From Bacillota bacterium (lineage in GTDB: Bacteria > Bacillota > UBA4882 > UBA8346), in contig JAEYGI010000045.1 of the NCBI GenBank assembly GCA_023402395.1, positions 1 through 64,000 on the forward strand: 64,000 nt of DNA, read 5' to 3'. Below the pieces are notes generated by a model. It was not told the origin of the DNA, did not search any database, and saw only the letters and a program-made list of their open reading frames with translations. A program made the translations under genes and the position numbers. Below are positions 9,189-16,286 of this stretch, piece by piece. How positions within the stretch are numbered: the stretch's first letter is position 1; every line of letters starts with the position of its first letter.

Positions 9189-9305
9189 TATCTGAGTATT
9201 AAGTTTAGTCGGCTGCAGTTATATTTTGTATCGTTACCGCAAACCAGGGACCGTTACGGTTAAGGCGCAGACCCGGCGTTGCCATTCTACCGGTGAGGGA
9301 TAGCA

Positions 9306-9345
9306 CCCGCCTTCCAGGAGGGAAGGCGGGCGACGCATTTTTTAG
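9306..9345 (+). terminator. strong hairpin with trailing T-run
   Basis: CCCGCCTTCC (9306-9315) pairs exactly with GGAAGGCGGG (9321-9330) across a 5-base loop; CGACGCATTTTTTAG follows. It lies 118 bp downstream of the GNAT gene and may be its terminator. Confidence 0.6.
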
Positions 9346-9483
9346 TGGATGAAAAACAGCGGTCGCCTACGAAGGGGACTTCGGAAGCTATGACCTGGTA
9401 GCCAGTCGAAAGGCCAGGGTGGCGAAGACGGGTACCGGATGCATCAAGGGAGGATTGGAACCGTCGGTTCCAACGGGTTTTTG

Positions 9484-9511
9484 GTGACTTTTTGACCGAC
9501 CAAAAAGTCAC
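9484..9511. repeat. palindromic REP-like element
   Basis: GTGACTTTTTG and CAAAAAGTCAC form a perfect 11-bp stem around ACCGAC. A related palindrome (CCACTTTTGG around AGCGAC) lies at 9618-9643, with a decayed copy at about 12158-12180. The shared plan, CTTTTTGG-(A)CCGAC-CCAAAAG, suggests a dispersed REP-type family. Confidence 0.55.
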
Positions 9512-9603
9512 TCGCCGCCGAAACCGTGGACCAACAAAACCGGCCCTCATTTCCTGGGGAACCACACTTCTAGAACAATCTCTTTCGAAAAGCTTCAATC
9601 GGC

Positions 9604-9941
9604 GTTGGGGCCAATTTCCACTTTTGGAGCGACCCAAAAGTGGAGCAAAAGGTCGCCGGGGATTCGGCCAACTCCCATCCTTGGGGGCCTCATCTTTGGG
9701 CCGTCCTGCCCTTAAGAACCAAGGTTACCCCGGACCCTTCCTTTGATTCCTCCGGTAACGGTCGTCACCATCCATGGTAGTACGTAAGCGCACCAAGTGA
9801 AGGCTTCGGGGCCGACCGCTGTTTTCCATCCATGGAAAGAAGCGGCGTCGCCGCCGACCATGGCGGCGATGATGGGTGTGCTTCGATGGGAATGAAGATT
9901 CGGCCGCGAACCGGAAGTGAACATGGTTTTCCGGGGAGGTT
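9604..9941. repeat. long direct repeat, left copy, abutting the CRISPR leader
   Basis: Nearly the same sequence occurs at 12145-12425. The block from about 9730 to 9941 is almost identical, from GGACCCTTCCTTTGATTCC to GTTTTCCGGGGAGGTT. The left copy carries about 60 extra bases between the CCACTTTTGG palindrome and that block. Inside is an 8-bp palindrome TCGCCGCC/GGCGGCGA around GACCAT, and several CCATGG-centred inverted motifs. A minus-strand reading frame is conserved in both copies, but only as a consequence of the identity. Probably a dispersed non-autonomous element. Confidence 0.75.
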
Positions 9942-10070
9942 CGCGGTGTTGATTTGGCGGGGGTTGGAGCGATCGTGAGGGGAAAACGGAGGATTATTTT
10001 GGCAGAAAAAAAGAGGTTCGCGGAAAGGGTTGTCGAATTTCTGGTGGGAAAAGGGTTTGAAGGGTATGCT
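9942..10070 (+). promoter_or_regulatory. putative CRISPR leader
   Basis: About 130 bp between the long direct repeat and the first CRISPR repeat. Its position at the undegenerated end of the array (the last repeats at the other end carry mutations) and the repeat orientation ending in ATTGAAAC point to this side as the leader/promoter side. It contains an A-run (GCAGAAAAAAAGAGG) but no promoter I can define with confidence. Confidence 0.5.
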
Positions 10071-11295
10071 GTCGCACCCTGCACGGGTGCGTGGATTGAA
10101 ACACGTCCGGCAGAACATAGTCCCGGTTCGCGCCGGCATGTCGCACCCTGCACGGGTGCGTGGATTGAAACTATCAAGAATCAGGAAAGACCGGCCAAGG
10201 GATTACGTCGCACCCTGAACGGGTGCGTGGATTGAAACTCCGTACCAAGCCCCAAAAATACGCCTTGCGGCGTCGCACCCTGCACGGGTGCGTGGATTGA
10301 AACAGAATAAATCCGCTTTCAAGCTCAGCCTGCGGATCGTCGCACCCTGCACGGGTGCGTGGATTGAAACACGTGATGGGGGTGGGGGTTATAGCTAAAA
10401 AGACGTCGCACCCTGCACGGGTGCGTGGATTGAAACCATCGCATTGCGGGCACTGCGTTTGTTTAAGGCGTCGCACCCTGCACGGGTGCGTGGATTGAAA
10501 CAAACTAATCACGCCGCCAGCATCTGAACCATTGAGTCGCACCCTGCACGGGTGCGTGGATTGAAACACAACTACGACACTTGACAAGAAACAGTTTTCC
10601 GAGTCGCACCCTGCACGGGTGCGTGGATTGAAACCTGTATTTTTATGTGAAGAGTAAAAATATTTATCGTCGCACCCTGCACGGGTGCGTGGATTGAAAC
10701 ATGGTTCATAACCCGCTTACGGAGTCCGCCCAGGGGGTCGCACCCTGCACGGGTGCGTGGATTGAAACGTTTGAGAAAGAGGCCATATAAATCCAAGTTA
10801 GGTCGCACCCTGCACGGGTGCGTGGATTGAAACCCCGTTGTCCTAATTCGCCGCCGCATTTACAATCGTCGCACCCTGCACGGGTGCGTGGATTGAAACA
10901 CGTAAACTACTGATAGATTTGGGAGTACAATCGTCGCACCCTGCACGGGTGCGTGGATTGAAACAACTTTCCCGGCATAGATCTCGGTCGGGGTGATGGT
11001 CGCACCCTGCACGGGTGCGTGGATTGAAACAATCCAGTGTCAACAATATCCGCATTGTCATTAAGTCGCACCCTGCACGGGTGCGTGGATTGAAACTCAT
11101 TTTGAACCACCATTCGTTTTCAACATTCATGTCGCACCCTGCACGGGTGCGTGGATTGAAACTCGGTCGCCCTCTAGGCCGCTTTGTGACTGTCTGCGTC
11201 GCACCCTGCACGGGTGCGTGGATTGAAACGTAAGACCAAACAGATCATCACCAATCTTAAAACGTCGCACCCTGCAGGGGTGCGTGGATTGAAAA
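10071..11295 (+). CRISPR. type I-C-like CRISPR array: 19 repeats, 18 spacers
   Basis: Nineteen 32-bp repeats begin GTCGCACCCTGCACGGGTGC and end GTGGATTGAAAC, with an internal palindrome GCACCC.TGCAC.GGGTGC as in type I-C repeats. Repeat starts: 10071, 10140, 10207, 10272, 10339, 10405, 10470, 10536, 10603, 10669, 10737, 10802, 10868, 10933, 10999, 11065, 11131, 11198, 11264. Spacers are 33-37 bp. Repeat 3 has one change (GAAC for GCAC); repeat 19 has two (CAGGG, and a final A). Degeneration at the right end puts the leader at the left. No cas gene lies anywhere in the window, so the array is distant from its cas operon or is an orphan. No spacer match was seen within the window. Confidence 0.98.
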
Positions 11296-11332
11296 AACAT
11301 GTCTAAAAATAAATTAATAAATCATACATAAG

Positions 11333-11364
11333 ATCGCACCTTACACTTGTATGTGGCGTTGCTT
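11333..11364 (+). CRISPR. heavily decayed 20th CRISPR repeat
   Basis: TCGCACCTTACACTTGTATGTGG at 11334 matches the repeat at most positions but has lost the GGATTGAAAC end. It lies 37 bp after repeat 19, one spacer length, so it is the oldest, trailer-end unit. Confidence 0.7.
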
Positions 11365-11376
11365 TTGTTGCTAATG

Positions 11377-11685
11377 TTAGTCCCGTACCATAACCCCTAA
11401 TAACTTTGTGAGTTTCAGCCCATCCAGCAATGCCTGGCGATACACGATCCGGAAGGCCAGCTCCTGACCGAGGCCGTCGGCTGATTCATGGCGGGAATAG
11501 GCGTCCTTGCCCTTTGGGTCCAGGTGTTCGTAAAACTCGGCCAGGGCTTTCAGGCTTTCCTCCAGGTATTGGCGGTATTCGGGATTCGGGAGGGCTTACT
11601 CGGTGAAGATTTGATCGACGCGTTGGCCGATGAAGTCTTGGCAGGCGATTTCGAATGAGGTAATCATTGGGGCCGGATTGGGCAT
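11377..11685 (-). pseudogene. small conserved protein with an in-frame stop at codon 30
   Basis: On the minus strand ATG 11685, preceded by ACCGGAGGTG, opens a frame of 102 codons ending at TAA 11377-11379. It is interrupted by TAA at 11596-11598 (codon 30). The text after the stop (NPEYRQYLEESLKALAEFYE, then ELAFRIVYRQALLDGLKL) is plainly protein-like. It is paralogous to the intact gene at 54786-55127 (compare HRLQEIVYRRGLEDGVELVG). Function of the family unknown; a helical protein is predicted. It is divergently arranged with the XRE gene. Confidence 0.7.
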
Positions 11686-11725
11686 GGGGGCACCTCCGGT
11701 TCTCATAATATTATCTTCATTATAA

Positions 11726-11774
11726 TGGACGAATTGTCCAAATGTCAACTAATATTTTCCCGTTTTGTACAAAA
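11726..11774. promoter_or_regulatory. palindromic operator candidates upstream of the XRE gene
   Basis: TGGAC-GAATT-GTCCA (11726-11740) and a perfect 12-bp palindrome TTTTGTACAAAA (11763-11774) lie in the divergent region before the regulator. TTTGGACAATCTGTAC follows further on. These resemble sites for a small dimeric XRE repressor acting on itself and on the divergent (now broken) gene. Confidence 0.45.
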
Positions 11775-11828
11775 ACAACTCATGATTTGGACAATCTGTA
11801 CTACTTTGATCTTAAAGGGGTGTATCAT

Positions 11829-12131
11829 TTGTCGTTTGGCGAACAGTTGAACGCGTTACGAAAAGAGAAGGGGTTAACCCGGGAAGCTTTGGCTAAAGGG
11901 TTGGGTATATCATATTGGAGGCTGGGGAAATATGAAACCGGTGAAAGAAAGCCGGATTATAAAACGTTGATGACGATTGCTGACTATTTTGAGGTTTCGG
12001 TGGATTATTTGTTGGGACGACAGTTGGCGCAGGAGGATTCTTACGAAAGTATTGATTTGAGCCAATTTTCAGAGGATGAAAAGAAGGAGATTAGAGCTTT
12101 TGTAGCGTTTGTAAGGCAAAGAGATAGATAA
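11829..12131 (+). CDS. XRE-family transcriptional regulator
   Basis: A short helix-turn-helix protein. Residues 1-60 form an HTH_XRE domain: FGEQLNALRKEKGLTREALA, then LGISYWRLGKYETGERKPD (recognition helix) and TLMTIADYFEVSVDYLLGR. The C-terminal about 35 residues are acidic then basic (SEDEKKEIRAFVAF), as in phage-type repressors such as ImmR/Xre. I choose TTG 11829 because AAAGGGGTG lies 7 bases upstream and the protein then starts at the family-typical point. A longer ATG form from 11742 would cover the operator-like palindromes. It sits inside the CRISPR-bearing island. Confidence 0.85.
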   Translation: MSFGEQLNALRKEKGLTREALAKGLGISYWRLGKYETGERKPDYKTLMTIADYFEVSVDYLLGRQLAQEDSYESIDLSQFSEDEKKEIRAFVAFVRQRDR

Positions 12132-12144
12132 GTACGGCTTGATG

Positions 12145-12425
12145 CTGGGGCCAAGTTCCACTTTTGGACCGACCCAAAGTAGAGCAAAAGATCGCCGGAA
12201 AACCGATGGTTTCCCGGACCCTTCCTTTGATTCCTCCGGTAACGGTCGTCACCATCCATGGTAGTACGTAAGCGCACCAAGTGAAGGCTTCGCGGCCGGC
12301 CGCTGTTTTCCATCCATGGAAAGAAGCGGCGTCGCCGCCGACCATGGCGGCGATGATGGGTGTGCTTCGATGGTGATAACGATTTGGCCGCGAACCGGAA
12401 GTGAACATGGTTTTCTGGGGAGGTT
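12145..12425. repeat. long direct repeat, right copy
   Basis: Same element and orientation as 9604-9941. It starts with GGGGCCAAGTTCCACTTTTGG, lacks the 60-base insert, then runs almost base-for-base with the left copy to GGGGAGGTTA. The two copies bracket the CRISPR array, pseudogene and XRE gene. Confidence 0.75.
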
Positions 12426-12548
12426 AGGGGAAACGGTTCAATTCGTAGGTCTTTTGATCTTTCTATAAATCTTGCGGAGCTCATTTAATCCTCAGTATCA
12501 GTATTTGATAAATCCGTCAATGGCGAATCGAACAACGGCTGCATATCA

Positions 12549-12579
12549 AAGACCGGCCCGGAAGAACCGGACCGGTCTT
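12549..12579 (-). terminator. terminator of the hcp operon
   Basis: AAGACCGG..CCGG and CCGG.CCGGTCTT form a 12-13 bp stem with one mismatch, 15 bp beyond the hcp stop codon on the minus strand. Confidence 0.65.
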
Positions 12580-12593
12580 ATTATTGATACCGC

Positions 12594-14159
12594 TTACCCC
12601 AAAATTGCCTTCAAATCCGCCTCCGGAGTGCTGATCGGCCGGATGCCGAACTTCTCGACCAGGACGTTCAGAACATTGGACGAGACGAACGCCGGGAGCG
12701 AGGGCCCAAGGTAGATGTTTTTCACGCCTAGGGCCAGCAGGGTCAGGAGAATGCAGACCGCCTTCTGCTCATACCAGGAAAGCACCAGCGTCAACGGCAG
12801 GTCGTTCACGGTGCAGTTGAACGCGTCGGCCAGCGCCAGGGCGACCTGAATGGCGGAATAAGCGTCGTTGCATTGCCCCATATCCATGATCCGGGGCAAG
12901 CCGCCGATCTCACCCAGATTCAAGTCATTGAACCGGAACTTTCCGCAAGCCAAGGTGAGCACCACCGTATCGGAGGGCGTTTTTTGAACAAACTCCGTAT
13001 AGTAATTTCGGCCCGGCTTGGCTCCGTCGCAGCCGCCGACCAGGAAGAAATGCTTGATCGCTCCGGCTTTGACGGCCGCGATCACCTGCTCGGCCGCGCC
13101 GAGCACCGTCTGCCGGCCAAAGCCGGTCATCAGTTCCGAACCGCCGTTGATCCCCGTGAACGCTTTCTTTTCCGGCCAGCCGCCGAGTTCCAGGGCTTTT
13201 TTAATCACCGGACCAAAGTCTTTGGCTCCTTCCGAAGCCTCCGGGATGTGGACCAGTCCCGGATAACCGACCACCGCCGTGGTAAAGACCCGGTCATTGT
13301 AACTCGGTTTCGGCGGCATCAGACAGTTGGTCGTGAACAGCACCGGCGCCGGAATGGCGTCGAACTCCTTTTGCTGGTTCTGCCAGGCGGTTCCGAAGTT
13401 GCCCTTGAGATGCGGGTATTTCTGGAACTCCGGGTAGCCGTGGGCCGGCAGCATCTCGCCGTGAGTATAGATATTGATCCCCTGGCCCGCGGTCTGCTCC
13501 AGCAACTGCTTCAGGTCCAGCAGATCGTGGCCGGAGACGACGATGAACGGGCCGGGTTCAATATGGGTGGTTACCTTGGCCGGAACCGGATGGCCATAGG
13601 TCGACGTGTTGGCTTCATCCAGCAGCGCCATGCATTTCAAATTGATCAGACCAAACTCCATCAACAGATCGAGCCAGCCTTCCACCGTATGATCCTCGCC
13701 TAAAGCCCGCATTCCCTGATAGAACCAGTTGGTCACGGCCGGGTCTTCCTTGCCGAGCACATAAGCGTGCCAGGCGTAGGCGGCCATGCCGCGAATCCCC
13801 AGCAGCAGGGTGGAACGGAGTGAGACGATATCGGTGTCGCCGTTCCAAAGCGTGGCAAGATCCAGATCATCGGCTCTGCCCAAAGCTGCTTTTTCCGCTT
13901 GAACCGCCGCCTTCAGCTCGTCGATCCGTCCCGGATCGAAGTTGACATTGGTGATCGTGGCGAAAAGCGACTGCATCATCAGTTCATCCGCATGTTTGGT
14001 CGGAGTTTGGCCGGCCGCGGCGCGAGCCAGGCCGATCAGGGCGCAGGTCAGTTCATCCTGCTTGCCGGCGACATCGGGCTTTTTGCCGCAGACGCCCGAT
14101 ACGGTACAGCCTTTGCCACCGGCGGTTTGCTCGCATTGGAAACAGAACATGTTGGACAT
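12594..14159 (-). CDS. hcp: hydroxylamine reductase / hybrid-cluster protein
   Basis: Cytoplasmic iron-sulfur-oxygen protein that reduces hydroxylamine to ammonia in vitro and reduces NO in vivo; it protects anaerobes against nitrosative stress. The N-terminus MFCFQCEQTAGGKGC then VSGVCGK supplies the four cysteines of the cubane cluster. Further conserved cysteines that bind the hybrid cluster occur in TTNCLMPP, VGGCDGAKPGRNYY and LACGKFRFN, with the E-Q-K segment SWYEQKAVCILLTLL near the C-terminus. Length 521 residues is normal. ATG 14159 has AAGGAGG upstream. The ferredoxin-type gene lies 25 bp upstream and the Crp/Fnr regulator is divergent, the usual HcpR regulon arrangement. Confidence 0.96.
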   Translation of the reverse strand: MSNMFCFQCEQTAGGKGCTVSGVCGKKPDVAGKQDELTCALIGLARAAAGQTPTKHADELMMQSLFATITNVNFDPGRIDELKAAVQAEKAALGRADDLDLATLWNGDTDIVSLRSTLLLGIRGMAAYAWHAYVLGKEDPAVTNWFYQGMRALGEDHTVEGWLDLLMEFGLINLKCMALLDEANTSTYGHPVPAKVTTHIEPGPFIVVSGHDLLDLKQLLEQTAGQGINIYTHGEMLPAHGYPEFQKYPHLKGNFGTAWQNQQKEFDAIPAPVLFTTNCLMPPKPSYNDRVFTTAVVGYPGLVHIPEASEGAKDFGPVIKKALELGGWPEKKAFTGINGGSELMTGFGRQTVLGAAEQVIAAVKAGAIKHFFLVGGCDGAKPGRNYYTEFVQKTPSDTVVLTLACGKFRFNDLNLGEIGGLPRIMDMGQCNDAYSAIQVALALADAFNCTVNDLPLTLVLSWYEQKAVCILLTLLALGVKNIYLGPSLPAFVSSNVLNVLVEKFGIRPISTPEADLKAILG

Positions 14160-14183
14160 TGGGATAGCCTCCTTATAATTTGG

Positions 14184-14906
14184 TTAGTCTTCAATGACAT
14201 TCCCGTCAATGCTGATGGTCACTACCTGCCAGGGGATCATTTTGCCGCTGGCCTGCAGAGCCCGTTTGACCGCATTCTCCAGCCCGCCGCAACAGGGCAC
14301 TTCCATCCGGATCACGGTCACGCTTTTGATCTCGTTGGCCTCCAGAATGGCGGTCAGCTTCTCGGCGTAATCCACGTCATCCAGTTTCGGGCAGCCGATT
14401 AGGGTCACCTTGTTGCGCATGAATTCCTGATGCAGGTCCGCATAGGCAAACGCGGTACAGTCGGCGGCCACCAGCAGGTGGGCGCCTTTAAAATACGGCG
14501 CGTTCACCGGAACCAGCTTGATCTGGCAGGGCCATTGCCGGAGTTGCGAGGCAGGTTTGGCCGCCGCCTGCACCGGGGTTTCGGCTGGAACCGGCGTCGT
14601 TTGCCGCGCCAGTGTCCGCGCCATGGTTCCCGGACAGCCGCCGCTCAGCGGCGGATGAACGTTTGGCGCGCCTTGCATGCGTTGCTGTACCGCTACTTCA
14701 TCAAAGGCCGCCGCTTCCCGTTCCTCGATCCGGATGGCGTCCACCGGGCATTCCGGCAGACAGGCGCCCAGCCCGTCGCAGTATGATTCGGATATCAGTC
14801 TGGCCTTGCCGTCAATCAATTGCAGCGCGCCTTCGTGACAGGCGGAGACGCATAAGCCGCAACCGTTGCATTTGGCCTCATCGATCGTGACAATCTTGCG
14901 TTTCAT
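14184..14906 (-). CDS. 4Fe-4S ferredoxin-type protein associated with hcp
   Basis: The N-terminal 60 residues carry two cysteine clusters (CNGCGLCVSACHEGA and CDGLGACLPECPVDAI). The first is a standard [4Fe-4S] motif and the second a slightly altered one, as in bacterial 2[4Fe-4S] ferredoxin domains. After a proline/alanine-rich linker, a C-terminal domain (about residues 130-240) contains VAADCTAFAY, LIGCPKLDD and VPCCGGLENAVKRAL, with conserved cysteines. This architecture is commonly encoded next to hcp in clostridia and is a plausible electron donor or maturation partner. AAGGAGGAATG precedes ATG 14906; hcp follows by 25 bp in the same operon. Confidence 0.88.
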   Translation of the reverse strand: MKRKIVTIDEAKCNGCGLCVSACHEGALQLIDGKARLISESYCDGLGACLPECPVDAIRIEEREAAAFDEVAVQQRMQGAPNVHPPLSGGCPGTMARTLARQTTPVPAETPVQAAAKPASQLRQWPCQIKLVPVNAPYFKGAHLLVAADCTAFAYADLHQEFMRNKVTLIGCPKLDDVDYAEKLTAILEANEIKSVTVIRMEVPCCGGLENAVKRALQASGKMIPWQVVTISIDGNVIED

Positions 14907-14954
14907 CGTTCATTCCTCCTTACGGTCTCCAAATGGTTTTCGAGCTTTTGGATG

Positions 14955-15034
14955 CCCTTGCCTTACGGCCAAGGGTTTTCACGACGCTTTTAGTATAATA
15001 TAATGAGAAGGATAAATCGGTAGCCGAGGTTACC
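14955..15034. promoter_or_regulatory. divergent hcp/regulator promoter region with two palindromes
   Basis: CCCTTG-N9-CAAGGG (14955-14975) and GGTAGC-CGAG-GTTACC (15019-15034) are Crp/Fnr-type inverted repeats. A TATAATA at 14994-15000 is a good -10 for the rightward gene, so the second palindrome lies where its own protein would repress it. The first is placed to act on the leftward hcp promoter. Roles are inferred. Confidence 0.5.
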
Positions 15035-15056
15035 AAAAGTCAAGGAGGAACGTCCG

Positions 15057-15749
15057 GTGAACCAAGAATGGTTGCGGGTCTTATCGGAAACTCCGTTGTT
15101 TCGGGAGATTGCCGCCACTGAGCTCCCAAGCGTGATCGGATGCTTAAAGCCGGAGCTCCGCCACTATCAGAAAAGCGAGGCGCTGGCCATTGCCGGCGAC
15201 CCGTTTGCTGGTGTGGGGGTGCTGCTGGCCGGCCAGGCTGAGATCGTCAAGGAGAACTCGGCCGGGAACCGCGTGATCATGGCGCTGCTGGCGCCAGGGG
15301 AACTTTTCGGCGAGATGGCGGCCTTCTCCGGTTTCAATCAGTGGCCGGCGTCAGTGATCGCCCAGGAACGGTCCACCGCCTGTTTCTTCGCGCCGGGCCG
15401 GCTTGTGGGGACCTGTGAGCGGACTTGCGCCGGCCATCACATTCTGGTCCTGAATATGCTCAGGATCATCTCCGAAAAGGCGCTGATGCTCAACAGAAAG
15501 ATCGAGTATCTGACCATCCGGAGCCTGCGGGGGAAGATCTGCGCTTTTCTGCTGGAACAATACCGCAAGGCGGGCGGACAAACCTTTATGCTGCCGATGA
15601 ACCGGAACGAGCTGGCCGATTTCCTGAATGTCTCCCGGCCGTCGTTATCGCGGGAACTGGCCCGAATGCGAGATGAGGGGCTGATCGAGTTCCACCGGGC
15701 CTCGATCCGGATCCGGGAGGTCGACCAAGTGCGGAGGATGGTGGACTAA
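15057..15749 (+). CDS. Crp/Fnr-family regulator, probable HcpR-type
   Basis: A 230-residue protein with an N-terminal cyclic-nucleotide-binding-type beta barrel (AIAGDPFAGVGVLLAGQAEI and LLAPGELFGEMAAF), a long dimer helix (NMLRIISEKALMLNRKIEYL) and a C-terminal winged helix-turn-helix (MNRNELADFLNVSRPSLSRELARM). No N-terminal cysteine cluster of the Fnr type is present. The divergent position next to hcp strongly suggests a nitrosative-stress sensor of the HcpR group, which uses heme in characterised cases. GTG 15057 follows AAGGAGGAAC at 8-bp spacing. Confidence 0.88.
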   Translation: MNQEWLRVLSETPLFREIAATELPSVIGCLKPELRHYQKSEALAIAGDPFAGVGVLLAGQAEIVKENSAGNRVIMALLAPGELFGEMAAFSGFNQWPASVIAQERSTACFFAPGRLVGTCERTCAGHHILVLNMLRIISEKALMLNRKIEYLTIRSLRGKICAFLLEQYRKAGGQTFMLPMNRNELADFLNVSRPSLSRELARMRDEGLIEFHRASIRIREVDQVRRMVD

Positions 15750-15829
15750 AACCGGAATGGTTCTTTTGTGACGTCAGGAAGCCGGTTCGATGATCCCGTT
15801 GTGAATGCCGAAAAAGCGCGGCGCCTGAT

Positions 15830-16088
15830 GCCGCAGTTCCGGCATTAGGTGCCGCCTTAACGGCAATGGATGCCGCAGTTGCGGCAACGGGCGCCGCTGC
15901 TTCGGCAATGAATGCCGTAGTTCCGGCGTTTAATGCCGCAGTTCCGGCATTAGGTGCCGCCTTAACGGCAATGGACGCCGCAGTTGCGGCAACGAGTGCC
16001 GTTGCTTCGGCAATGAATGCCGTAGTTGCAGCGTTTAATGCCGCAGTTCCGGCATTAGGTGCCGCCTTAACGGCAATGGATGCCGTGG
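15830..16088. repeat. 21-bp tandem array of GCCG-N6-CGGC units (105-bp higher-order repeat)
   Basis: Units of the form GCCG-N6-CGGC-N7 follow one another every 21 bp. Five units make a 105-bp block whose start (CCGCAGTTCCGGCATTAGG) recurs at 15831, 15936 and 16041, so there are about 2.5 copies of the block. Every unit is a potential 4-6 bp hairpin. One frame on the plus strand (from 15866) stays open and reads Ala-rich heptads (AAVPALG, AALTAMD, AAVAATG, AAASAMN, AVVPAFN), but it lacks a ribosome binding site and turns into unlikely protein after 16090. A coding role is therefore doubtful. Confidence 0.85.
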
Positions 16089-16286
16089 GATTGGAACGAT
16101 GCCATAGTAACCTTTATTCGATCAGTCCAGTTATTTTTAGGCCCTATGCCAAATCCTCCTTATATCTTCCGGACTTTTTTGTAACAAAATCGTAACTTGG
16201 TTTACTAGAAATCCCTGGAACCGAATTTCCAATAATTCGTCTTAAGGCTATAATTGCCATTTCACCGAATATTGAAGGGCTCTTTC

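Noticed and set aside
9712..9924. Minus-strand frame conserved in both long direct repeats (about 60 shared residues)
   Set aside because: The conservation follows from the DNA identity of the repeats; no ribosome binding site and different frame ends in the two copies.
10174..11233. Open reading frames on both strands across the CRISPR array (products rich in FNPRTRAGCD or SHPARVRGLK)
   Set aside because: They are translations of the 32-bp repeats and spacers, with no ribosome binding sites.
15866..16195. Ala-rich 109-residue reading frame over the 21-bp array
   Set aside because: No ribosome binding site, and the sequence after the array is not protein-like; I kept it as a repeat and only noted the heptads.
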